Part shown: positions 27,201 to 35,353 of the stretch, in pieces
Position numbering within the stretch: position 1 is the first letter of the stretch
How the letters are laid out: each line of letters opens with the position of its first letter
From: Skermanella mucosa
GTDB lineage: Bacteria; Pseudomonadota; Alphaproteobacteria; Azospirillales; Azospirillaceae
Assembly: GCF_016765655.2 (NCBI RefSeq)
Contig: NZ_CP086106.1
Coordinates: 1,794,501 to 1,858,500, forward strand
Length of the DNA stretch: 64,000 nt
Direction of reading: 5' to 3'
Program-made: the position numbers and the translations under genes
The notes under the pieces: model-generated
The model's input: only the letters and a program-made list of their open reading frames with translations
What the model was told of the DNA's origin: nothing
Databases searched by the model: none

Positions 27201-27791
27201 TTCGACTATGTCTTCCTGCCCGGATGGGAGGACGGCCTGTTCCCCAGCCAGCGCTCCATGGACGATACCGGCATCGCCGGACTGGAGGAGGAACGCAGGC
27301 TGGCCTATGTCGGGTTGACCCGCGCCCGGCGGCGCGCCCATGTCAGCCATGCCGCCAACCGGCGGATGCACGGCTCCTGGGTCACGGCGATCCCCTCGCG
27401 CTTCGTCGGCGAACTGCCCGAGCAGCACGTCGAGACCGATGCGGCACCCGGCCTGTCCGCGGCGCCGGCACCCGCCTTCGGCGGTGGAGGCGGGTTCGGG
27501 AGCGGCTTCGGCGGCGGCTACCGCGACTTCGGCGGTGGTTTCGCATCCAGGCCGCAGCGGCAGCCGCCAAGTCCCCGCACGGGTCCGGTGATCGAGGGCA
27601 GCGCCTTCGAGGTGTCGCCCCGGAAGCGGCCGGACCAGCCGCTGAAGCGCGGCATGCGGGTGTTTCACCAGAAGTTCGGCTATGGCACCGTGAAGGCGGT
27701 CGACGGCGACAAGCTGGAGATCGACTTCGAGCAGGCCGGCGTCAAGAAGGTGCTGGACAGCTTCGTCGTCCCCGCCGAGAAAGCCGGCTGA
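24291..27791 (+). CDS. UvrD/PcrA-type DNA helicase containing an intein
   Basis: The 1166-aa precursor is a superfamily 1A 3'-5' DNA helicase (UvrD/PcrA) used in repair and in clearing replication blocks. Host motifs: AGAGTGKTRVLTTRL (Walker A), LLVDEYQDTN (motif II), GDDDQ|SIYGWRGAEV (motif III, split by the intein), VSVMTLHGAKGLEFDYVFLP (motif V) and LAYVGLTRARRR (motif VI). Residues 279-665 are an intein; removing them gives a 779-aa helicase of normal size. The C-terminus has a Gly/Phe-rich linker and a Tudor-like end (GYGTVKAVDGDKLEIDFEQ) as in PcrA. Activity must depend on splicing, since the insertion separates the motif III Gln from its Ser. Start at MSDPFHYDDP; it diverges from the 118-aa hypothetical gene. 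Confidence 0.95.
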   Translation: MSDPFHYDDPLNDAVPAVSPATAPAAQRFPYFDGLNEVQREAVETLDGPVLVLAGAGTGKTRVLTTRLAHLLMTRRASPFQVLAVTFTNKAAREMRERVGALIGAPTEGWWMGTFHALAARILRRHAELVGLKSNFTILDSDDQIRLVKQLLKAENIDDKKWPARAVLSVIERWKDRALTPDKLKPQDGGDMAGGRVVQLYRTYQDRLQSLNACDFGDLLLHNITLFQANPEVLAEYQQRFRYLLVDEYQDTNVAQYLWLRLLAQKHKNICCVGDDDQCLAEGTLIRMADHTEKRIEDVVVGDAVLSAQGGGIFAPSFVARTYRREQTGDLVEIELDDGARLVSTPEHRHFSGYRLGAAPQLYFTYLMHKRGYGFRLGTSQTYTRGQVDPVLGYELRCRQEHGDAVWIVATHESENEARYLEYTLSLDFGIPTFPFVAREGGSSKGLVHDQAILDRLFRDRPTEGAGDRLLARYGLTRAFPHYRPQSHSGRRRNVTVTLCGERRGSSPLHRISVIGSDGDDADRLRAIGLSVRPVKKGSPGWRYESAMADFAALMSIVDQIRDAFDGDVALVQFARFGSGIDAAEQVPEAEVGDVLVAERPAVRTRASLPMLPAGSVRPGMSMFRGDGALATVRSIRTVQGPATVYDLDITRTHNFVANGIVTHNSIYGWRGAEVGNILRFENDFPGAKVIRLEQNYRSTGHILAAAAGVISNNQGRLGKTLWTRSDQGDRVKVRALWDGEEEARWIGEEIEALQRAKVPLSQIAVLVRAGFQTREFEERFITLGMPYRVIGGPRFYERQEIRDAMAYLRIVVQPDDDLAFERIINVPKRGVGPATIQQLYQLARARGMPLTEATWQLVQTDELKPKMRTTLRNLMTDFDRWRTLGATIPHTDLAQMVLDESGYTDMWKVDKTPEAPGRLENLKELVAAMGEFENLAGFMEHVSLVMDNAEASGTEMVSVMTLHGAKGLEFDYVFLPGWEDGLFPSQRSMDDTGIAGLEEERRLAYVGLTRARRRAHVSHAANRRMHGSWVTAIPSRFVGELPEQHVETDAAPGLSAAPAPAFGGGGGFGSGFGGGYRDFGGGFASRPQRQPPSPRTGPVIEGSAFEVSPRKRPDQPLKRGMRVFHQKFGYGTVKAVDGDKLEIDFEQAGVKKVLDSFVVPAEKAG
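25125..26285 (+). other. Intein in helicase motif III (387 aa)
   Basis: The insertion starts at Cys (CLAEGTLIRMADHTEKRIED, block A) and ends ANGIVTHN, followed by Ser as the +1 residue. Block B is LVSTPEHRHFSG (TxxH) and block F is TVYDLDITRTHNF. All residues needed for splicing (Cys1, block B Thr/His, penultimate His, terminal Asn, Ser+1) are present, so self-excision is expected. Between blocks B and F are about 260 residues (FRLGTSQTYTRGQVDPVLGY, then ESENEARYLEYTLSLDFGIP) with no clear LAGLIDADG dodecapeptide. This may be an unusual or decayed homing-endonuclease domain. The same insertion point is known from helicase inteins in other bacteria. Confidence 0.93.
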
Positions 27792-27918
27792 GGCGTTCGG
27801 CGGCCGAGCATGCGGCCGGCTTCCGTTAACGCTTCCGCAAATAAACCCGCTGTCCAATAGCCCGATCGGGATCACCGGTCGGGCACCTGCGGCCGATCAT
27901 GTCTGGTGGGCGGGGTGG

Positions 27919-29127
27919 ATGATCAAGAATCGCCAGATAACTTATGAGACCCTGGTCTGCCGGGAAGGACGCTGGCTCATCCACTGCATCGTTCCCGAGG
28001 AGGAGGACGCCATCTCCATCGGCCGCCACCTGCTGACGGAGCCCGGCATCGAGGAGTTCAAGGTCGTACGCAACCGGACCATGCTGTCCGGCTTCACCAC
28101 CAAGCGGGAAATCCTCCACGAGGTCCGGCCGCCGGTGAAGGAAAAGGCCATGGTGGTCAAGGGCCGGATCGATCGCCCCGTGGTCTGCGAGCAGTTGGAC
28201 GACATCTACGGCTTTCAGAGCCGGATGATCATGGGACGGCTGTTCCGCCTGTTCCTGGACAAATACCAGATCACCGCGTCCGAGCTGCTGCACAACTGGA
28301 CCTATCTGCGCAAGCTGTCCGAGGCGGGCAACATGATCCATGCCGCGGTCCATCAGGTCGCGATGGCGCAGGCGAACGAATTCAACATCCCGGCTAAGGA
28401 CCGGATCAAGCATGTCGAGGGCCTGGTCCACCAGGCGATGAACCGTTCCCGCGACTTCTACGCCGAGCGGCGCCGCCTGCCCCGGTTCGAGGTCGCCGAC
28501 CTCGACCATGTCCGCCGGCGGATCCATGCCCGGTGCGGGCCGGAGAACTGGTCCTTCACGATGCTGTGCCTGCTGGCCCAGCACCTGATGGGCTACGGTT
28601 CTGTCGGCGGCAAGATGGAGATGCTGCTGGGCGTGATGACCGAGGATCTCGACCCGGAGTTGACCGCCCTGTTCGAGGGCGTCGTCGCCGATGCGCTGGT
28701 TACTTCAGACATGGTGAAGGACCTGATCGGCCCCCACGCCAACCTTGCCGAATCGCTCTGCGCCCTGGCCGACTTCCTGCACGGCCGCAGCGATCCCAAG
28801 CGGCTGAACCCCAATCTTGCAAAAATCGGCGGCCTTATCGCGCGCGGTGCCGGCGAGGGCTGCCGCCTCGTCCTGACGGAGCGGCTGATGGCCGAGCTGA
28901 AGCGCGACCATCCGCTCGACCGAAAATGCCCCGAGGCCGACGGCGCGCTCCTGGAAAGCGTGATCGAGCATCTGCGCGGTCCCGACGGCAAGCTGTTGGG
29001 CGGCGACGCCGCGGAGGCCGCCATTTCGGAACGGCTGGTCCGCCAGCGCCAGGCATTCCTGCGCGACCTGGGCATGGTGGAGGTCGCCGACCAGCTTCCG
29101 GGCAAGTGGAAGCCCAACGTAGTGTAG
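27919..29127 (+). CDS. Conserved-looking protein of unknown function (402 aa)
   Basis: Not recognised. The protein opens MIKNRQITYETLVCREGRWL with a beta-rich first 90 residues (IHCIVPEEEDAISIGRHLLTE). The rest is largely helical (YGFQSRMIMGRLFRLFLDKY, then a helix ending LLHNWTYLRKLSEAG). No signal peptide, membrane segment or catalytic signature is seen. It sits between the helicase and prmA on the same strand, with 127-bp and 100-bp gaps. Codon use resembles neighbouring core genes, so a resident chromosomal gene is likely. Confidence 0.75.
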   Translation: MIKNRQITYETLVCREGRWLIHCIVPEEEDAISIGRHLLTEPGIEEFKVVRNRTMLSGFTTKREILHEVRPPVKEKAMVVKGRIDRPVVCEQLDDIYGFQSRMIMGRLFRLFLDKYQITASELLHNWTYLRKLSEAGNMIHAAVHQVAMAQANEFNIPAKDRIKHVEGLVHQAMNRSRDFYAERRRLPRFEVADLDHVRRRIHARCGPENWSFTMLCLLAQHLMGYGSVGGKMEMLLGVMTEDLDPELTALFEGVVADALVTSDMVKDLIGPHANLAESLCALADFLHGRSDPKRLNPNLAKIGGLIARGAGEGCRLVLTERLMAELKRDHPLDRKCPEADGALLESVIEHLRGPDGKLLGGDAAEAAISERLVRQRQAFLRDLGMVEVADQLPGKWKPNVV

Positions 29128-29227
29128 GCGCGGGGGTGCGAGGAGCGGATAGCCGGCGGGGCGCCTTGCGCCCGCCCCGGCCATCGACCATAAACGCGGC
29201 TTCCCTCAACGCCGGGTTTTCCGTGTC

Positions 29228-30103
29228 ATGACCATTCCCGATCTCTGGCGCATCGCGCTCACCGTGCCCGAAAACCTGGTGGACTTCTTCGCCGACGCCG
29301 TGGGTGACCACGCGGTCTCCGTTTCGACCTTCGAGGTCGAAGAGGGGGTGAGCTGGCTGGTCGAGGCGATTTCCCACGGGGAGCCTGACCGGGCCTGGCT
29401 GACGGCCCGGATCGCCGTCCTGGCCGAGGCGATGGGGATTCCGGAACCCGGGATGGTGATCGAACCGGTCCCCCAACTCGACTGGCTCACCCGGTCGTAC
29501 AAGAGCTTTCCGCCGATCCGCGCCGGGCGCTGCTTCATCTACGGTTCGCATCATGAAGGCGGGGTGCCGCCGTCGGCGGTCGGGCTGCTGGTCGACGCGG
29601 CGACGGCCTTCGGCTCCGGCGAGCATGCGACGACCTACGGCTGCCTGGTGGCGCTGGACCGGTTGTCCAGGCATTTTCCGGTCGGTCGGGCGCTCGACAT
29701 GGGCTGCGGGTCGGGCATCCTGGCGCTCGCGATCGCCAAGCTCTGGCATGTCCCGGTCGTGGCGTCGGACATCGACGCTGAATCCGTCCGCGTCACCCGG
29801 CTGAACGCCAAACGCAACCGGGTGTCGGCCCTGGTCCGGGCGGTCGGCGGCAACGGGTACAAGGTGGACGCGGTCCGGCGGGGCCGTCCCTACGACCTGA
29901 TCGCCAGCAACATCCTGGCCCGGCCGCTGGCCCGCATGGCGCCCGACCTGCGGCGCGCCCTGCGGCCCGGCGGCTACGCGGTGCTGTCGGGGCTGCTCGA
30001 CCGGCACGAGAACTGGGTTCTCGCCGCCCACCGGTCCCAGGGCTTGCGGCTGGTCGGCCGGATTCCGGTCGGCGAGTGGCGGACCCTCGTGCTCCGCGGC
30101 TGA
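29228..30103 (+). CDS. prmA: Ribosomal protein L11 methyltransferase
   Basis: A 291-aa class I SAM-dependent methyltransferase that trimethylates ribosomal protein L11. The SAM loop is ALDMGCGSGILALAIAKL, and the PrmA-type catalytic-region motif is LIASNILARPLARMAPDLR. The N-terminal 100 residues form the L11-recognition domain, ending in WLTRSYKSFPPIRAGRCFIY, a PrmA landmark. The ATFGSGEH motif appears as ATAFGSGEHATTYG. Length is normal. It runs with the 402-aa gene upstream and the aminopeptidase downstream, all on the plus strand. Confidence 0.93.
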   Translation: MTIPDLWRIALTVPENLVDFFADAVGDHAVSVSTFEVEEGVSWLVEAISHGEPDRAWLTARIAVLAEAMGIPEPGMVIEPVPQLDWLTRSYKSFPPIRAGRCFIYGSHHEGGVPPSAVGLLVDAATAFGSGEHATTYGCLVALDRLSRHFPVGRALDMGCGSGILALAIAKLWHVPVVASDIDAESVRVTRLNAKRNRVSALVRAVGGNGYKVDAVRRGRPYDLIASNILARPLARMAPDLRRALRPGGYAVLSGLLDRHENWVLAAHRSQGLRLVGRIPVGEWRTLVLRG

Positions 30104-30215
30104 GGCACGTCCGGGAAGTCCCGCTTTTCAACGGTATTCGTTCTTGCGCGGCGGGGAAGGGGGTTCTAGCCTTCCGTACGACAGGCAGTTTCGGCAACCA
30201 GAGGAAGGTTCTCCC

Positions 30216-32270
30216 GTGGAGGGCAGTGCTACGGCTTCGGGCGAGTATGGCGGAGACGGTTCCCTTGAACGGCTGCTCAAGCAGGCCGGGCTTGGCTGGT
30301 CGACGTCGGAGATCAGGTCCCTGGTCGCCGGGGTCGCCGCGGCACCGACGGGGACGGACCCGGACGCCTGGCTCGAATTGCTGGGAGGAGCGCGCCTTCC
30401 GGCTCCCCTGGTCACCGAGTTGAAAGCGCTGCGGGCCGCGATGGCCGCGGAACGGCATTCCCGTCTGGCTGTAGTCCCGAACCACGCGGCCCGGGTCACG
30501 GCGCTGCGGACCGAGTTGGCCAGGCGTGGGCTGTCGGGGTTCGTGGTTCCCCGGTCCGACGAACACCAGGGTGAATATGTTCCGGCCCGCGCCGAGCGGC
30601 TTGCCTGGATCTCCGGGTTCACCGGCTCCGCCGGGCTGGCCGTCGTGCTGCTCGACCAGGCCGCCATCTTCGTCGACGGGCGCTACACCCTCCAGGTCCA
30701 GGCGGAGGTCTCGCCCGCGCTGTTCCAATACAAACACCTGACCGAGGATCCCCATCCCGAATGGATCGCCGCGGCGCTGCCCCGGGGCGGCCGCCTTGGA
30801 TATGATCCCTGGTTGCACACGGTCGGCTGGGTCGAGCGCCTGCGCGCCGCGGTGGGGCGCGTCGGCGGAGACCTGCTGGCCTGCCCGGACAATCCCGTCG
30901 ATGCGGTTTGGCCCGACCAGCCGCCGGCACCCCTCGCTCCCGTGGTGCCCCACGACCTGCGTTTCGCCGGAAAGCCGGCGGCGGAGAAGCAGGCCGACGT
31001 GGCGATGGTCCTGAAACAGGCGGGGCACGCGGCGGCGGTGCTGACGCAGCCCGACTCGATAGCCTGGCTTCTCAACATCCGGGGCGGCGACGTCCCGCAC
31101 ACGCCGCTCCCGCTGTCCTTCGCGATCATCGACGACGAGGGCGCCACGGATCTCTTCGTCGACCGCCGCAAGCTGGTGCCCGGTCTGGAGGCGCATCTGG
31201 GCAACCGCGTTGCGATTCGCGATCCGGACGAGTTCGGCCCGGCTCTCGACCGCTTCGGCGGGATGGCCGGCGCGAAGGTGAGGGTCGATCCGGCCTCCGC
31301 CGCCGCCTGGATCTTCGACCGGCTGCTGCTGGCCAACGCGAAGGTGGAGCGCGACTCCGATCCCGTCATGCTGCCGAAGGCGCGCAAGAACGAGGTCGAG
31401 CTGGCGGGCGCCCGCGCGGCCCACGCGCGCGACGCCGTCGCGGTCACCCGCTTCCTGGCATGGCTCGCCTCGGCCGGTCCCACGGGCGAGGTGGGAGAGA
31501 TCGCGGCCGCGGCCAAGCTGCTCGACCTGAGGCGCGGGGGAGACCTGTTCCGCGACCTCAGCTTCGAGACGATCTCCGGATACGGGCCCAACGGCGCCAT
31601 CGTCCACTACAGGGTATCCCCCAGGACCGAGCGGCGCCTCGCCCCCGGCAGCCTGTACCTGATCGACAGCGGCGCGCAGTACCTGGACGGCACCACCGAC
31701 ATCACCCGGACGGTCGCGATCGGCGAGCCGACCCCCGAGATGCGGGAGCGCTTCACGCTCGTGCTGAAGGGGCACATCGCCATCGCGACGGCCCGCTTCC
31801 CCAAGGGCACGACCGGCTCCCAGCTCGACGGCCTCGCCCGCCACGCCTTGTGGCAGAAGGGACTCGATTTCGACCATGGTACCGGCCATGGAGTCGGCAG
31901 CTATCTTGGCGTCCACGAGGGGCCGCAGAGGATCTCCAAGGTCGGCAACACGGTCGCGCTGGAGCCGGGCATGATCCTGTCCAACGAGCCCGGCTATTAC
32001 CGGACCGGTGTCTACGGCATCAGGATCGAGAACCTTGTCGCGGTCCAGCCCTGCACCGACCTGGAGGGCGCGGAGCGGCCCATGCTGTCTTTCGAGACGC
32101 TCACCCTGGCCCCGATCGACCTGTCGCTGGTCGAGCCGGCCTTGCTGACCTCGACGGAGATCGCTTGGCTCAACGCCTATCACGCGCGGGTTCGCGAGTC
32201 CCTGGTGCCGCAACTGGATCCGGCGACCGCCGCTTGGCTGATCCAGGCGACGGATCCCCTCATGGATTGA
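30216..32270 (+). CDS. Xaa-Pro aminopeptidase-like M24B peptidase
   Basis: A 684-aa three-domain M24B metallopeptidase that releases N-terminal residues preceding proline. The GTG at 30216 is chosen because GAGGAAGG lies 7 bases upstream. Residues about 90-220 form the first creatinase-like domain (LSGFVVPRSDEHQGEYVPA, WISGFTGSAGLAVVL). A second creatinase-like domain follows. The catalytic pita-bread domain carries the dinuclear-metal ligands: YLIDSGAQYLDGTTDITRT (two Asp), FDHGTGHGVGSYLGVHEGP (His), LSNEPGYYRTGVYGIRIEN (two Glu). The first 85 residues are an unusual extension with GSLERLLKQAGLGWSTSEIR. The family is cytosolic, and no signal peptide is seen. Confidence 0.93.
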   Translation: MEGSATASGEYGGDGSLERLLKQAGLGWSTSEIRSLVAGVAAAPTGTDPDAWLELLGGARLPAPLVTELKALRAAMAAERHSRLAVVPNHAARVTALRTELARRGLSGFVVPRSDEHQGEYVPARAERLAWISGFTGSAGLAVVLLDQAAIFVDGRYTLQVQAEVSPALFQYKHLTEDPHPEWIAAALPRGGRLGYDPWLHTVGWVERLRAAVGRVGGDLLACPDNPVDAVWPDQPPAPLAPVVPHDLRFAGKPAAEKQADVAMVLKQAGHAAAVLTQPDSIAWLLNIRGGDVPHTPLPLSFAIIDDEGATDLFVDRRKLVPGLEAHLGNRVAIRDPDEFGPALDRFGGMAGAKVRVDPASAAAWIFDRLLLANAKVERDSDPVMLPKARKNEVELAGARAAHARDAVAVTRFLAWLASAGPTGEVGEIAAAAKLLDLRRGGDLFRDLSFETISGYGPNGAIVHYRVSPRTERRLAPGSLYLIDSGAQYLDGTTDITRTVAIGEPTPEMRERFTLVLKGHIAIATARFPKGTTGSQLDGLARHALWQKGLDFDHGTGHGVGSYLGVHEGPQRISKVGNTVALEPGMILSNEPGYYRTGVYGIRIENLVAVQPCTDLEGAERPMLSFETLTLAPIDLSLVEPALLTSTEIAWLNAYHARVRESLVPQLDPATAAWLIQATDPLMD

Positions 32271-32545
32271 ACGGCGGCCTCCCGCCGTGTCCGGTCCCCC
32301 TATGCGGGCCGGGTCGGCAGTTAGGCATATCCGCGTCGGTTTAAACGCAATATTTACGCTCGCACAGCATGGTGGACGCTGCAGCATTCGGCCGTAGCCG
32401 TCGGGTCGCATGCTGCCGCGAATTTTTCGAATGGCGGCGTCCGGATCGGCGGAGTCCGGGCGCTGCTGATGGAATGGGCGGGTCGCGGCGACCGGACGGA
32501 TCGCGTGGCACGGCCATCGTCAACGGATGTATTTTGGAGCACACC

Positions 32546-32911
32546 ATGAAGATCCTTGTGGTCGATGATTATGCAACCATGCGGCGTATCGTTCGTAACC
32601 TGCTGACCCAGATCGGCTATTCCGATATCGAGGAAGCGGGCGACGGCGTCACCGCGCTCGCCAAGCTGCGCGAGAGCAAGTTCGGCCTGGTGATCTCCGA
32701 CTGGAACATGGAGCCGATGACGGGTCTTCAGCTTCTCAAGGAGATCCGCGCCGACAACAAGCTGAACGGCACGCCCTTCATCATGGTCACCGCCGAGAGC
32801 AAGACCGAGAACGTCGTTGCCGCCAAGGAAGCCGGCGTCAACAACTACATCGTCAAGCCCTTCAACGCCGACACGCTGAAGCAGAAGATCCAGTCCGTCA
32901 TCGGTGGGTGA
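32546..32911 (+). CDS. cheY: Chemotaxis response regulator CheY
   Basis: A 121-aa single-domain receiver. The acidic pocket is VVDD (residues 7-8), the phosphoacceptor is Asp52 in VISDWNMEP, the switch Thr is in FIMVTAES and the conserved Lys in IVKPFN. The WNMEPMTGLQLL segment is CheY-type rather than a generic regulator. Phospho-CheY binds the flagellar switch and changes rotation. The start is supported by TTTTGGAG 7 bases upstream. Its TGA overlaps the GTG of the next gene by 4 bases, coupling it to a CheZ-like phosphatase. Confidence 0.95.
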   Translation: MKILVVDDYATMRRIVRNLLTQIGYSDIEEAGDGVTALAKLRESKFGLVISDWNMEPMTGLQLLKEIRADNKLNGTPFIMVTAESKTENVVAAKEAGVNNYIVKPFNADTLKQKIQSVIGG

Positions 32912-34035
32912 CGGGTACGGGGGCGGTGGTGGACAAGCTGGTGCAGCTCACCGAAGACGAGTTCGAGCATATCGAGGATACCGTCGCGCGCACCGCGAAG
33001 GGTCGTGCCTTTCTGCGGCGCTACGCCCAGCGTGCTCAGGGCGGCGTGGCGGACGATATCCGGATCATGCTCGAACAGATGCGGTGCCTGCTGACCCATG
33101 GCGTCCCGATCTCCGGCGGAGCGTCGCATCTCGAGGTGCTGCGGCGCGAACTGCTGGAGATGGCCGGCTCGATCGAAAAGGCCCGCCGCGAAGTCGCGGC
33201 GCTCCAGCCCCCGGACAGCGGCAACAACAAGATCCTGTCGGCGACGAACGAGTTGGACGCCATCGTCTCGGCGACCGAGCGCGCGTCGTTCGACATCCTC
33301 AATTCCGCCGAACGCCTGATGGACCTGGGCGCCAAGCTGCGCAAGGGCGGTGCCGATCCGGATCTCTGCACCGAGGTCGAGTCGGAGGTGATGAACATCT
33401 TCACCGCCTGCTCCTTCCAGGATCTGACCGGGCAGCGTACGAGCAAGGTGGTGAACGCCTTGCGTTATATCGAGCAGCGCGTCAACGCGATGATCGCGAT
33501 CTGGGGCGTGGAGGGCGTGAAGCCCGCCGACGAGGTGCCCGACGTCTTCGTCGACAAGCGTCCCGATGCGCATCTGCTGAACGGCCCGGCCTTGGACGGG
33601 CAGGGCGTCAGCCAGTCGGACGTGGACGCCCTGTTCGCCGATCCGCCGCCCGCACCGGCTCCGCCGCCGAAGCCCGCCAAGGCGGCGGCGCCGGTTCCGG
33701 CGCCATCTCCGCCGGCCCCGGTTCCGCAGCCATCTCCGCCGCCCCGGGCCGCCGCTCCCGCTCCGCCGAAAGCCCCCCGCAAGGCGGAAAAGGCTCCGCC
33801 GAAGCCGAAAGCCGCGGCCAAGCCGGCTCCGCCGCCCGTCGAAAAGGTGACCAGCCCGCCGCCGCCTCCGCCTCCGGCGCTGGAACCGGTGCCTGTCGTA
33901 GCGGCGCCTCCTCCTCCCCCACCGCCGCCACCTCCTCCTCCTCCGACGCCACCGCCGGCTCCACCCCCGCCAGCTGCGGCACCCGCGCCCAAGGCGGCGC
34001 TGGATCAGTCCGCGATCGACGCCCTGTTCGGCTGA
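32908..34035 (+). CDS. CheZ-like phosphatase with proline-rich linker
   Basis: A 375-aa protein starting at GTG and overlapping cheY by 4 bases. Residues 1-205 form the long helical hairpin of CheZ, with the catalytic motif ACSFQDLTGQRTSKVV (Asp and Gln that position water to hydrolyse phospho-CheY). A short peptide VSQSDVDALFA follows at about residue 230. A roughly 120-residue Pro/Ala/Lys linker comes next, with long proline runs near 33640-33990. The C-terminus is LDQSAIDALFG. These two peptides resemble each other and the end of the next gene. They match the general form of CheY-binding helices of CheZ tails and FliM N-termini. It is much longer than Escherichia coli CheZ (214 aa). Confidence 0.85.
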   Translation: MTGTGAVVDKLVQLTEDEFEHIEDTVARTAKGRAFLRRYAQRAQGGVADDIRIMLEQMRCLLTHGVPISGGASHLEVLRRELLEMAGSIEKARREVAALQPPDSGNNKILSATNELDAIVSATERASFDILNSAERLMDLGAKLRKGGADPDLCTEVESEVMNIFTACSFQDLTGQRTSKVVNALRYIEQRVNAMIAIWGVEGVKPADEVPDVFVDKRPDAHLLNGPALDGQGVSQSDVDALFADPPPAPAPPPKPAKAAAPVPAPSPPAPVPQPSPPPRAAAPAPPKAPRKAEKAPPKPKAAAKPAPPPVEKVTSPPPPPPPALEPVPVVAAPPPPPPPPPPPPPTPPPAPPPPAAAPAPKAALDQSAIDALFG

Positions 34036-34177
34036 GAGCGCGTCACGAGGCGAACATACCGGATTGTGCGGGTTCAATCGATTTTAACGAAATGCCCGTA
34101 ATCTGATCGCCGGGCGCCACAGATCATGGTCCCTGGCGCTACGCCGCGGACAATCGGAATTGGAAGAGGGGCAGGGA

Positions 34178-34948
34178 ATGATGGTCGATACTACCGGGCG
34201 AAGCGCGCGCAAGCCTTTCATGGCCGAATTGCAGCAAGCCCGGCGGGCTGTGTCGCCCGGTTCCTCGCAGGCGGAGCCGGCGGGCTTTATCGCTCCTCTC
34301 TCGCCGGATGCGAGCCTGCCCGCCGGTCCGATTTCGGTCGAGGTCGACCATACCCCCGTCCTTCGATCAATCGCGGAGCTTCATGCGAAGTTCGACCGAT
34401 TCATGAGCAGCGACCGGACCGACATCGAGCAGATCCAGGTGGAGATCGCCGATATTTCCGGCCGGATCAAGGCGACCAAGGCGGAAATGGCCGCACTCCG
34501 CCATCCTCTCGCCAGCGAGGACAAGTTTCAGCAGGCATCGGAGGAGCTGAGCGCAGTGGTCAGCGCCACGGAGGCGGCGACCAACACGATCATCTCCTGC
34601 ACGGAGGAGATCGAGGAGATCGTCCATGAACTGAGGGCGCAGCTGCCCGACGGCTATCAGTCGAGCCGCGTCAACGACATGAACGAGATGATCGTCCGCA
34701 TCTTCGAAGCCTGCAATTTCCAGGATCTGACGGGCCAGCGCATCACCAAGGTCGTCCGCGCACTCTCCTTCATCGAGGAGCGGGTGGATGCCATGATGGG
34801 CGTCTGGCACAAGCGCGAGTTCGAGACCATGCCGCTGCCCCCCGGTATCGCCGCCAAGGACGGCGACCTGGAACTCCATGGGCCGAACAAGGTGGATCCC
34901 AACAAGGGCATGATCAGCCAAGCGGATATCGACGCGCTGTTCGGGTGA
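34178..34948 (+). CDS. Second CheZ-like protein
   Basis: A 256-aa paralogue of the preceding CheZ-like gene. The ATG at 34178 has AGAGGGG just upstream; an in-frame TTG at 34160 is less likely. The first 75 residues are disordered. Residues about 85-225 form the CheZ helical region with EACNFQDLTGQRITKVV. The C-terminus is MISQADIDALFG, the same peptide type as in the upstream protein. It also carries the EELSAVVSATEAATNTI helix. It is not coupled to the first copy (142-bp gap) and may have its own promoter. Likely role: dephosphorylating CheY or acting on a second CheY. Confidence 0.82.
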   Translation: MMVDTTGRSARKPFMAELQQARRAVSPGSSQAEPAGFIAPLSPDASLPAGPISVEVDHTPVLRSIAELHAKFDRFMSSDRTDIEQIQVEIADISGRIKATKAEMAALRHPLASEDKFQQASEELSAVVSATEAATNTIISCTEEIEEIVHELRAQLPDGYQSSRVNDMNEMIVRIFEACNFQDLTGQRITKVVRALSFIEERVDAMMGVWHKREFETMPLPPGIAAKDGDLELHGPNKVDPNKGMISQADIDALFG

Positions 34949-34971
34949 TCCCTGGAGCAGTCAGCAGCCCG

Positions 34972-35302
34972 TCAGTTGTTCCTGCGCGGCGCGAAGACCG
35001 CTTCCAAGCTCGCTGCGTCGAGGATACGGTCGGCCCACAGGTTCAGATCGTCGTCGGATGCCTTGAGCACGCGCTGAAGAGTGGTCTCCGGCAAGTTTCC
35101 GAAGCGTCGGCGGAGTTGGCGCAGCAGGATCTCGGCTTTGCCTTCTGCTTTTCCCTCCGCCTTGCCCTCCGCATGGCCCTCGGTCTTTCCCTGGACCCTG
35201 CCGATCTGGATGCCTTCGGCCATCCACTGTTCCGACGCGATGGACATGCTCCTCTCCTCCTGGCCCGGCAGGATCTCTCCGAGCATCCCGCTCAGCAGTC
35301 TT
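34972..35302 (-). pseudogene. Duplicated 3' fragment of the Rpn-like nuclease gene
   Basis: This minus-strand stretch repeats the last ~110 codons of the full gene at 35354-36343. It encodes LGEILPGQEERSMSIASEQW, a (KAEG)n-type repeat, then LLRQLRRRFGNLPET and the ending VFAPRRNN. Similarity stops near 35303. The fragment has a longer Gly-Lys-Ala-Glu repeat than the full gene (EGHAEGKAEGKAEGKAE versus KAEGKAE). A good Shine-Dalgarno-like GAGGAGAGGAG precedes its internal ATG, so a short product is possible. It lacks the nuclease core and is best read as a partial tandem duplication. Confidence 0.8.
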
Positions 35303-35353
35303 CGAAATCCGCTACACTGCAGAAGCTATCAACATTGGCGGAGCAGCCGTCCG

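Noticed and set aside
29793-32411. An 872-codon minus-strand open frame opposite prmA and the aminopeptidase
   Set aside because: Shadow of the plus-strand M24 peptidase, which has all its metal ligands.
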